A stretch of DNA of 64,000 bases from Streptomyces longwoodensis (GTDB lineage: Bacteria; Actinomycetota; Actinomycetes; Streptomycetales; Streptomycetaceae), in the NCBI RefSeq assembly GCF_001514125.1, contig NZ_KQ948562.1:108229-172228 (forward strand), in the 5' to 3' direction. The first letter of the stretch is position 1. Each line of letters begins with the position of its first letter. The translations under genes were made by a program, and so were the position numbers. Positions 17,576 through 24,482 of this stretch are shown here, piece after piece. A model generated the notes under the pieces. It was given only the letters and a program-made list of their open reading frames with translations, was not told the origin of the DNA and did no database searches.

Positions 17576-18787
17576 ATGCCCCCGTTCGACCTTCCCGAGG
17601 GCGACCCCTTCGGCCCGCACAACCTCCCGTACGGCGTCTTCTCCCGCCCCGGCAACCCGGAGCGCACGGTCGGCGTGCGGCTCGGCGACCACGTCCTCGA
17701 CGCGGGCGCCGCGGCCCGGGCCCTCGGCTCGCCGCACGCGGTCCTCCTCGCCGCGCCGACCCTCCACCCCCTGCTGGCGGCCGGCCGGCCGACGTGGTCG
17801 CAGGTGCGCGCCGCGCTGCACGCGTGGGTGACCGACCCGGCCCACCGGCCGGTGCTCGAACCGTTGCTGCACCCCCTGTCCTCGGTGACCCTGCACCTGC
17901 CGTTCGAGGTCGCCGACTACGTCGACTTCTACGCTTCCGAGCACCACGCGCGAAACGTCGGCCAGATCTTCCGTCCCGACGCGGCCGACTCCCTCACCCC
18001 GAACTGGAAGCACCTGCCGATCGGCTACCACGGCCGGTCCGGCACGGTCGTGGTGTCCGGCACCGACGTCGTGCGCCCCGCGGGGCAGCGCAAGGGCCCG
18101 GCCGACCCGACCCCGGTGTTCGGCCCGTCCGTCCGGCTCGACATCGAGGCGGAGGTCGGCTTCGTCGTCGGCACGCCCTCGCCGATGGGCAGCCCGGTCG
18201 GCCTGGACGGCTTCCGCGACCACGTCTTCGGCCTGTGCCTGCTGAACGACTGGTCGGCCCGCGACATCCAGGCCTGGGAGTACGTCCCCCTCGGACCGTT
18301 CCTCGGCAAGTCGTTCGCCACGTCGGTGTCCGCCTGGATCACCCCGCTCGAAGCCCTCGACCACGCGCGCGTGGCCCCGCCGGAGCGCACGCACCCCCTG
18401 CTGCCCTACCTGGACGACTCGGCGCAGGAACCCGCCGGCTACGACCTGCGCATCTCCGTCGCGATCAACGGCCACGTGGTCTCCGAACCCCCCTTCTCCA
18501 CCATGTACTGGACCGCGGCCCAGCAGCTCACCCACATGACGGTCAACGGCGCCTCCCTGCGCACCGGCGACCTGTACGGCTCCGGCACCGTGAGCGGCCC
18601 GAGCGAGCGCGAGCGCGGCTCCCTGCTGGAGCTGACCTGGAACGGCCGCGACCCGCTGGAACTCCCCGACGGCAAGCGGACGTTCCTGGAGGACGGCGAC
18701 GTGGTGACCCTGTCGGCGTGGGCCCCGGGCCCCGACGGCCTGCGGGTGTCCCTGGGCGAGGTGACCGGGCGCATCGTCGCGGGCTGA
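17576..18787 (+). CDS. fahA: Fumarylacetoacetase
   Basis: A 403-residue enzyme that hydrolyses fumarylacetoacetate to fumarate and acetoacetate, the last step of tyrosine/homogentisate breakdown. The N-terminal SH3-like domain precedes the catalytic fold. Metal and active-site residues are recognisable: DYVDFYASEHHARNVG (metal Asp, catalytic His), DIEAEVGFV (two metal Glu) and LNDWSARDIQ (metal Asp), then GKSFATSVS. ATG 17576 is chosen because GAGG lies nine bases upstream and family members begin with this MPPFDLPEGDPFG; the in-frame ATG 17546 has a weaker site. The other homogentisate genes are not in this window. Confidence 0.95.
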   Translation: MPPFDLPEGDPFGPHNLPYGVFSRPGNPERTVGVRLGDHVLDAGAAARALGSPHAVLLAAPTLHPLLAAGRPTWSQVRAALHAWVTDPAHRPVLEPLLHPLSSVTLHLPFEVADYVDFYASEHHARNVGQIFRPDAADSLTPNWKHLPIGYHGRSGTVVVSGTDVVRPAGQRKGPADPTPVFGPSVRLDIEAEVGFVVGTPSPMGSPVGLDGFRDHVFGLCLLNDWSARDIQAWEYVPLGPFLGKSFATSVSAWITPLEALDHARVAPPERTHPLLPYLDDSAQEPAGYDLRISVAINGHVVSEPPFSTMYWTAAQQLTHMTVNGASLRTGDLYGSGTVSGPSERERGSLLELTWNGRDPLELPDGKRTFLEDGDVVTLSAWAPGPDGLRVSLGEVTGRIVAG

Positions 18788-18822
18788 CGGACGAGGCGGA
18801 CGGCGTCATACTGGCGGTTACA

Positions 18823-18858
18823 GGCGGCGGGCACGGCCTCCGAGCACGGCTCGCCGCC
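18823..18858 (+). terminator. Probable terminator after fumarylacetoacetase
   Basis: GGCGGCGGGC (18823-18832) pairs with GCTCGCCGCC (18849-18858) with one G-U pair and a 16-base loop, 35 bases past the stop codon. Confidence 0.5.
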
Positions 18859-18942
18859 CCCGCACCGCCAGAGCCGTGTCCCGCCTCGTAGCACCACGCA
18901 CGTCCACAGCAGCTCGTCCCGACCGGATCCGGAGCCCGTGGC

Positions 18943-19881
18943 ATGACCGTCTGCCTGCTCCTGCTGAGCGCCGTCGTCCTCATGGCCGCCTGGCCGGTCC
19001 CCCGCGCCCTCACGCGCGCGTCCTGGCCGGAACAGGAACCGGTCGTCGCCCTGTGGGTCTGGCAGTGCCTGGTCGCCACGGTGCTGCTGTGCTGTCTGAC
19101 GGCCCTGACCCTGGGTGCCGCCGCCGTCTTCCACACCGTCCGCACCCAGGTCTTCGCCCCCGCGCCGCCCGGTGTGGCCGAGGCGTACGACCTCACCACC
19201 GCCCCGGTCTGGGCCGCCAGCCTCACCGTGCTGCTGGCCTGCGGGGCCGCCTGGACCACGGCGATGCTCGCCCGCGAGCTCGTCGAGGCCCGCCGTCGGC
19301 GCGGCCGGGCCCGCGCCCACCTGCGCGAGCGGGCCCCCGACCTGCCCGGCGGTCTGCCGTCCGGCCGCGGCCCCCTGCTGGTCCTGGAGGACGAGTACCC
19401 GGACGCCTGGTGGCTGCCCGGCAGCCCGCCCCAGCTGATCGTCACCACCGGTGCGCTGCACCGCCTCACCTCCCACCAGCTCGACGCCGTCCTCACCCAC
19501 GAACGCGGCCACGCCCGCGCCCACCACGACTGGCTGCTGCACCTGTCGACCGCCCTGGCGACGGGCTTCCCGCGTGTCCCGCTCTTCACCCACTTCTGCG
19601 ACCAGACCCACCGCCTGGTCGAACTCGCCGCCGACGACACGGCCTCCCGCCGCTGCGGCCACCTGACCACCGCCCTCGCCTTGATCGAACTGAACCAGCA
19701 CCGGGGCGTCCTGTCCTGCGCCAACAGCCACCGCCTCCTGGGCGAGCGCGTCGACCGGCTGCTGGAGCCCCCGCCGCGGCTGGACCGACGCCACCGCGCC
19801 CTGACGACGACCGTGGCGTCGCTGGTCCCGCTGCTCCCGCTGTTGATCACATTCGCACCGGGGCTGACGGCACTGGCCTGA
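18943..19881 (+). CDS. M56-family membrane metallopeptidase (BlaR1/MecR1-like)
   Basis: A 312-residue protein with about four membrane segments: residues ~1-20, ~40-68 and ~94-115, and a C-terminal one near 290-310. The zinc site is LDAVLTHERGHARAHHD (HExxH), with the downstream ELAADDTAS carrying the third ligand. BlaR1/MecR1 use this domain to cleave a repressor, but no penicillin-binding sensor domain is attached here and no BlaI-type gene is adjacent. The start ATG 18943 has GGAG upstream. Its target protein cannot be named from the neighbourhood. Confidence 0.87.
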   Translation: MTVCLLLLSAVVLMAAWPVPRALTRASWPEQEPVVALWVWQCLVATVLLCCLTALTLGAAAVFHTVRTQVFAPAPPGVAEAYDLTTAPVWAASLTVLLACGAAWTTAMLARELVEARRRRGRARAHLRERAPDLPGGLPSGRGPLLVLEDEYPDAWWLPGSPPQLIVTTGALHRLTSHQLDAVLTHERGHARAHHDWLLHLSTALATGFPRVPLFTHFCDQTHRLVELAADDTASRRCGHLTTALALIELNQHRGVLSCANSHRLLGERVDRLLEPPPRLDRRHRALTTTVASLVPLLPLLITFAPGLTALA

Positions 19882-19924
19882 GCTCGGCGGCACTGCCCTC
19901 TCATCCGAGGGTGAGCGGGCGGCC

Positions 19925-19954
19925 ACCGGTGTTGCGCCTGACTCAAGCACCGGT
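19925..19954 (+). terminator. Possible terminator after the M56 peptidase gene
   Basis: ACCGGTG (19925-19931) and CACCGGT (19948-19954) form a 7-bp stem with a 16-base loop, 44 bases after the stop. Modest stem; tentative. Confidence 0.4.
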
Positions 19955-20022
19955 TACTTGCCGGGGGCGGCCGCACGGGTCCGGCGGCACCGGCACGAGC
20001 CGGGCCGGGTGGGGCGGTGCCG

Positions 20023-20169
20023 GTGACGACCGGCGCGGCCCGCGCCGATGTGGCGCTTGTCCCGCCGGCAGTGGCAGATCTTGCCGCGAAGGGCAAGGAA
20101 CCGCAGATCAGCGCGCTTGCCGACCTGCCGTCAGGTGGCGCAACACTTCCGCAACACCCCTTTTCCTAG
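20023..20169 (+). CDS. Possible small ORF or decayed gene fragment
   Basis: The 309-bp gap 19882-20190 contains a 48-codon frame from GTG 20023 (or GTG 20017) to TAG 20167-20169. It reads like real protein in the middle (ADVALVPPAVADLAA, KEPQISALADLPSG), with an amphipathic helix. Its codon use is less GC-biased at third positions than neighbours (several CTT, GCA, GAT), which fits a decaying or foreign remnant. I do not recognise the family. It may equally be chance. Confidence 0.25.
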   Translation: MTTGAARADVALVPPAVADLAAKGKEPQISALADLPSGGATLPQHPFS

Positions 20170-20177
20170 CGCCTCGG

Positions 20178-20183
20178 TATGGT
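20178..20183 (+). promoter_or_regulatory. Possible -10 element of a leaderless GntR gene
   Basis: TATGGT ends seven bases before ATG 20191, the spacing expected when transcription starts at the start codon. No ribosome-binding site is visible before this ATG. No clear -35 was found. Confidence 0.35.
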
Positions 20184-20190
20184 TCCAGCC

Positions 20191-20979
20191 ATGCCACCCA
20201 CCGACCGCATCCGGGACCACGCCGGCCAGGGTGCGACCACCGTCGCCGCCCACCGCGCGCGGCGCAGGCTGCGCGCGGATCGGGCACGCCAGCTCGCCGA
20301 CCTGCTCCGCCGCCAACTGCTCACCGACGGCTTCGGGTCCGGCACGCTCCCCCATGAATCACTGCTCGCCACCGACTACCGCACCTCCCGCAACACAGTC
20401 CGCGAAGCGCTCGACCTGCTGCGCTCCGAGGGCCTCGTCGACCGCCTACCGGGCGTCGGCACGGTCGTCGTCGCCCGGAAGTACCCCCACGGGCTCGACC
20501 GGCTGATGGGTCTGGCCGAGACCCTGCACGAACACGGCCGCGTCACCAACGAGGTCCGCACCGTGGGCCCGGTGTCGGCTCCGGCCCCTGTGGCCGACCG
20601 GCTTCACCTCCCGCCCGGCGCCGACGTCCTGTACATCGAACGCCTGCGCCGCCTGAACGGCCTGCCCCTCTCCCTGGACCTCACCTACATCCCCCTCGAC
20701 CTCGGCACCGCCCTGCTCGGCGCCGACCTCGAGAACACCGACGTCTTCCGCCTCCTGGAGTCGATCACCGGCCGCCCCCTCGGCCATGCCGACATCACAC
20801 TGGAGGCGGTGAACGCCGACGCCCACTCCGCCGCCGTCCTGGAGGCACCGCGAGGCGCCGCCGTCCTGATGCTGGAACGCCTGACGCACCTCGCCGACGG
20901 CCGCCCCGTCGACCTGGAGTTCATCCGCTTCCGCGGCGACCGCATCTCGATGAGCGGCCTGCTGCACCGCACCGCCTGA
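20191..20979 (+). CDS. GntR-family regulator with UTRA ligand-binding domain
   Basis: A 262-residue protein. The winged helix covers residues ~27-95 (RQLADLLRRQLLTDGFGSGTLP, then TSRNTVREALDLLRSEGLVDRLPGVGT). The UTRA (HutC-type) effector domain follows from ~110 (VLYIERLRRLNGLPLSLDLTYIPLDL, VLMLERLTHLADGRPVDLEFIRFRGDR). UTRA domains bind small organic molecules or sugar phosphates. It is the first gene of the ferredoxin/ABC/flavoprotein cassette and points the same way, so it is the likely local regulator. An in-frame ATG at 20179 is a less likely start. Confidence 0.88.
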   Translation: MPPTDRIRDHAGQGATTVAAHRARRRLRADRARQLADLLRRQLLTDGFGSGTLPHESLLATDYRTSRNTVREALDLLRSEGLVDRLPGVGTVVVARKYPHGLDRLMGLAETLHEHGRVTNEVRTVGPVSAPAPVADRLHLPPGADVLYIERLRRLNGLPLSLDLTYIPLDLGTALLGADLENTDVFRLLESITGRPLGHADITLEAVNADAHSAAVLEAPRGAAVLMLERLTHLADGRPVDLEFIRFRGDRISMSGLLHRTA

Positions 20980-21127
20980 TCCCGACCGTTCTCATCTGCC
21001 CGTCCCCGTTCGTCAGTTCTTCTCGGCGTTCGCGCTGCCGACGCCTGCACTCCTTCATCGTTCGGCGGGACCTCGTCGGTTCACGACCGGGCGGACCATT
21101 TCGGGAAATCCTTCTCTGGAGACCGCC

Positions 21128-21355
21128 ATGCCCTTGGTGCCCCAGCGGGCCGACGTGCCCGTGACCATCGACGAGTCGAAGTGCATCGACGGCTGCACCC
21201 TCTGCGTGGACATGTGCCCGCTGGACTCGCTGGCCATCGACACCGACAGCGGCAAGGCGTACATGCACGTCGACGAGTGCTGGTACTGCGGCCCGTGCGC
21301 GGCCCGCTGTCCCACCGGAGCCGTCACGGTCAACATGCCCTACCTGCTCCGGTGA
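21128..21355 (+). CDS. Two-cluster [4Fe-4S] ferredoxin, AprB-like
   Basis: A 75-residue protein with eight cysteines in two cluster motifs. The first is CIDGCTLCVDMCP, spaced CX3CX2CX3C rather than the usual CX2CX2CX3C. The second is CWYCGPCAARCP, a regular CX2CX2CX3C. The widened first motif and the ECWYC turn recall the ferredoxin-like core of AprB, the partner of the APS reductase flavoprotein. Start ATG 21128 has GGAG eight bases upstream. It most likely passes electrons to or from the flavoprotein at the end of the cassette, as AprB does for AprA. The partner assignment is inference from gene order. Confidence 0.88.
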   Translation: MPLVPQRADVPVTIDESKCIDGCTLCVDMCPLDSLAIDTDSGKAYMHVDECWYCGPCAARCPTGAVTVNMPYLLR

Positions 21356-21369
21356 AAGGTCTCCCAGCC

Positions 21370-22737
21370 ATGTTCCGCAGGTCCCGAACGTCCCTGCATC
21401 GCAGTGCGGTCGCCTCCGGCACCGCCACGCTGCTGCTTGCGCTGTCCGCGTGCGGCGGCAACGTCGCGGCCGGCGACGGCGGCACGATCACCGTCACCGT
21501 CGGTTACCAGTCCAAGACCATCAACACGGTCACCGCCGGCACGCTGCTGCGCTCCCTCGGCTACTTCGAGGAGCAGCTGAACGCCCTCGGCGACGGGCAC
21601 GACTACAAGGTCGTCTGGCAGGACTACGCCACCGGCGCCCCCATCACCGCCCAGATGACCGCTGGGAAGATCGACATCGGCTCGATGGGTGACTTCCCGC
21701 TGCTCATCAACGCGGCTCGCGGCAAGCAGCTCGGCCGCCCCACCCACCTGGTGTCGGTCACCGGGTACAACCTCCGCGGTGGTCTCAACACCATCGTCAC
21801 GGCCCCCGACTCGAAGCTGACGTCGCTGAAGGACCTCAAGGGGAAGAAGGTCTCCACGAGCGTCGGCTCCGCGGCCGACGGGACGCTGGTGCGTGCGCTG
21901 AAGCGCGCGGGCATCGACGCCGACAAGGGGATCGAGAAGCTCAACCAGCAGCCTGCGGTGGGGGCGTCGGCCCTCTCCGCCGGCAGCGCCGACGCGCTGT
22001 CCCAGTTCGTGGCCTGGCCGGGACTGCTGGCCTACCAGGGCAAGGCGAAGGCCCTCTACGACGGCGCGGAACTGGACCTGCCCACCTTCCACGGCGTCAC
22101 CGCACGCCAGGACTTCGCGAAGAAGCGCCCGTTCGTGCTGGAGGCGTTCCTGAAGGCTCAGGCGCAGGCCACCGACTACCTGAACGCCCACCCGGTCGCA
22201 GCCGCCGAAAAGGTCGCGAAGGCCACCGGACTGCCCCCTGAGGTCGTCTACCTCTACAACGGCGCTCACGGCATCTCGACCTTCGACCCGGCGCTCAAGC
22301 CGCAACTCGTGTCGGCACTGAAGGAGGACGTGTCGATCCTGAAGGCGGCCAAGCTCACGGGTGATGTGGACGTGGACGCGTTCGTCGACGACCAGTACGT
22401 GAAGAAGGCACTCGGCGCGACCTACGCCCAGAAGCTCGCCGCCGCTCCCCCGCCGGCCGCGAGCGAGGTCTGGGCCGAGGGGACCGAGCGAACGCAGACC
22501 TTCACCTCGCCCACCGAGCTGCTCACCTACCTCGCGGCACACCGTGACGGTGTCCGCGCCGCCTACGTCCCGGACGCCACCACCGGCACTCTCTGGTTCG
22601 CCGACAAAGCGGTCTGGGTCGCCGACGGTCAGCAACTGTTGCCCTTCGTCGCCCCGTCCACCGCCCAGGCTTATGTCGACGTCCACAGCGGCGCACGGAT
22701 CGTCACCTACAGCGAGGCGCTCGAGGCGGCCTCATGA
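21370..22737 (+). CDS. Lipoprotein solute-binding protein (SsuA/NrtA/TauA-like) with C-terminal NosL-like domain
   Basis: A 455-residue precursor. The signal ends in the lipobox LSAC (acylated Cys28). Residues ~38-345 have the solute-binding fold of the nitrate/sulfonate/taurine group (VTVGYQSKTINTV, AQMTAGKIDIGSMGDFP, LKDLKGKKVSTSVGSAADG, VGASALSAGSADA). It is ~100 residues longer than usual. Residues ~366-455 (YVPDATTGTLWFADKAVWV, then LLPFVAPSTAQAYVDVHSG and RIVTYSEAL) resemble the NosL domain, known from copper delivery to nitrous oxide reductase, but without cysteine. ATG 21370 has GAAAGG upstream. The gene precedes its permease with a 4-base overlap. The ligand is unknown. Confidence 0.85.
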   Translation: MFRRSRTSLHRSAVASGTATLLLALSACGGNVAAGDGGTITVTVGYQSKTINTVTAGTLLRSLGYFEEQLNALGDGHDYKVVWQDYATGAPITAQMTAGKIDIGSMGDFPLLINAARGKQLGRPTHLVSVTGYNLRGGLNTIVTAPDSKLTSLKDLKGKKVSTSVGSAADGTLVRALKRAGIDADKGIEKLNQQPAVGASALSAGSADALSQFVAWPGLLAYQGKAKALYDGAELDLPTFHGVTARQDFAKKRPFVLEAFLKAQAQATDYLNAHPVAAAEKVAKATGLPPEVVYLYNGAHGISTFDPALKPQLVSALKEDVSILKAAKLTGDVDVDAFVDDQYVKKALGATYAQKLAAAPPPAASEVWAEGTERTQTFTSPTELLTYLAAHRDGVRAAYVPDATTGTLWFADKAVWVADGQQLLPFVAPSTAQAYVDVHSGARIVTYSEALEAAS

Positions 22738-23672
22738 CCCGCCACCCACTGGGTCGCTATGCGCTCCGCCTCGTCGCGCTGCTCACCGCCCTGGGCCTGT
22801 GGCAGCTGCTCACCGCTCTCGACGTGGACATCTGGCTGCGCTTCTCGCAGTTCCCCACCGTCACCGACGTGACTCACGCCTTCGCCGGCCGCCTCACCGG
22901 CAGCGACTACTGGACCGATCTCACCGACAGCCTCACCCGCATCCTTTCCGGCTTCCTGCTGGCCGCCGTCCTGGGTGTGGCCGTGGGCGTGCTCGTGGCG
23001 CGCTCGCGGCTCGCCGAGGACCTGCTCGGTCCGGTCCTGGAGGTGGTCCGCCCTATCCCTGCGATCGCCCTCGTCCCGGTCGCGATCCTGCTGTTCCCGT
23101 CCAACGAGCAGGGCATCGTCTTCATCACCTTCACCGCCGCCTTCTTCCCCGTGCTCGTCTCCACGCGGCACGCGGTCCGTGCGCTCACCCCCGTCTGGGA
23201 AGAGGCGGTGCGCACGATGGGCGGCGGCAGGTGGCGGATCCTGGGGTCGGTGGTCCTGCCCGGCGCACTGCCCGGCATCTTCGGCGGGCTGTCGGTGGGC
23301 ATCGGGGTGTCCTGGATCTGTGTGATCTCCGCCGAGATGATCTCCGGCCAGTACGGCGTCGGCTACCGCACCTGGCAGGACTACACGGTCGTCGACTACC
23401 CGGGCGTGTTCGTCGGCATGGTCACCATCGGCGTCCTCGGCTGGGTGACCTCGACGGCGGTGGAGCTCCTCGGCCGGCGGCTGACGCGTTGGCTGCCCCG
23501 CACCTCGTACGTGCCCGGTGGTCGGTCCCGCTCCGCGGTGCTCCCCGCCACCGCCCCCGTCCCCGGACCCGTCGTGGTGAAGGCCGAGGGCGACTCCCAG
23601 TACCAGTCCGATGCCCAGCAGCAGGGCAGCGGTGAGACCGAGCAGGAGGCGCGCGATGAGCACCTCGTCTGA
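22734..23672 (+). CDS. ABC transporter permease (SsuC/NrtB/TauC-type)
   Basis: A 312-residue membrane protein with six predicted helices and the binding-protein-dependent transport EAA loop (EEAVRTMGGGRWRILGSVVLPGALPGI, written here only in part as motif: EAVRTMGGG...VVLPGALPG). The start ATG 22734 overlaps the binding-protein stop (ATGA). The C-terminal ~50 residues are a hydrophilic Gln/Glu/Ser-rich tail that is not usual in the family. It forms an importer with the preceding lipoprotein and the following ATPase. Confidence 0.92.
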   Translation: MTRHPLGRYALRLVALLTALGLWQLLTALDVDIWLRFSQFPTVTDVTHAFAGRLTGSDYWTDLTDSLTRILSGFLLAAVLGVAVGVLVARSRLAEDLLGPVLEVVRPIPAIALVPVAILLFPSNEQGIVFITFTAAFFPVLVSTRHAVRALTPVWEEAVRTMGGGRWRILGSVVLPGALPGIFGGLSVGIGVSWICVISAEMISGQYGVGYRTWQDYTVVDYPGVFVGMVTIGVLGWVTSTAVELLGRRLTRWLPRTSYVPGGRSRSAVLPATAPVPGPVVVKAEGDSQYQSDAQQQGSGETEQEARDEHLV

Positions 23673-24471
23673 GACCACCGCACCGGCGGCGGCCGTCCCG
23701 GCGCCGACCTCGGCTCCCCGGCTCACAGGCGCAACCGCACCCGGGGCTCGGCTCCGCTTCGACGCCGCCGTGCTCGGCCGTCCCGGTGCCCCTGTGCTGC
23801 ACGACGTGACCCTCGACGTCCGGCCCGGGGAGATCCTCACCGTCGTCGGTCCCTCGGGCTGCGGCAAGTCGACGCTGTTGCGGACGCTCGCCGGGCTGCT
23901 GGCCCCGCTGGCCGGGTCGGTGGAGCAGGACGGCAGGCCGTTGACCGGGCCGTCCGCCGACCGGGCGCTGGTCTTCCAGGAGGACGCGTTGCTGCCCTGG
24001 CGCACGTTGCGCGGCAATGTCGAGCTGCCGCTCGCCATCCAGGGAGTCCCGCGCTCCGGGCGGCGCGAGCAGGCCGGTTCCTGGCTCGCCCGGGTCGGGC
24101 TGGACGCGCAGGCGAAGCAGTTGCCGCACCGGGTGTCGGGCGGGCAGCGCCAGCGCGCCCAGCTGGCCCGCGCCCTGGCCGGTTCCCCGCGTGCCGTCCT
24201 CATGGACGAGCCGTTCGGCGCGCTCGACGCCCAGACCCGGTCCGGCATGCAGGACCTGCTGGTCGAGGTGTTGCGCGGCACGGGTGCGACCGTCGTCTTC
24301 GTCACCCATGACGTGGACGAGGCGCTCTTCCTCGGTGACCGCGTCGCCCTGCTCGCCGCCGGCCGCGTGGCGTCCGTGCGTGACGTGCCGCGCCCGCGCG
24401 ACCGCGGAGCCCTCGACGACCCGGCCCGCGTGGCCCTGCGCCGCGCCGTCCTCTCCTCGCTCGGCACCTGA
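23656..24471 (+). CDS. ABC transporter ATPase (SsuB/NrtD/TauB-type)
   Basis: A 271-residue ATPase. Walker A is GPSGCGKST, Q-loop VFQEDALLPWR, signature VSGGQRQRAQ (Val in place of Leu), Walker B AVLMDEPFGALD and switch VTHDVDEAL. The first ~40 residues are Ala/Pro/Thr-rich and extra. Start ATG 23656 lies inside the permease gene, six bases after AGGAGG, so the two are coupled. It drives import of the unknown substrate of this cassette. Confidence 0.93.
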   Translation: MSTSSETTAPAAAVPAPTSAPRLTGATAPGARLRFDAAVLGRPGAPVLHDVTLDVRPGEILTVVGPSGCGKSTLLRTLAGLLAPLAGSVEQDGRPLTGPSADRALVFQEDALLPWRTLRGNVELPLAIQGVPRSGRREQAGSWLARVGLDAQAKQLPHRVSGGQRQRAQLARALAGSPRAVLMDEPFGALDAQTRSGMQDLLVEVLRGTGATVVFVTHDVDEALFLGDRVALLAAGRVASVRDVPRPRDRGALDDPARVALRRAVLSSLGT

Positions 24472-24482
24472 AAGGTCCCCCG

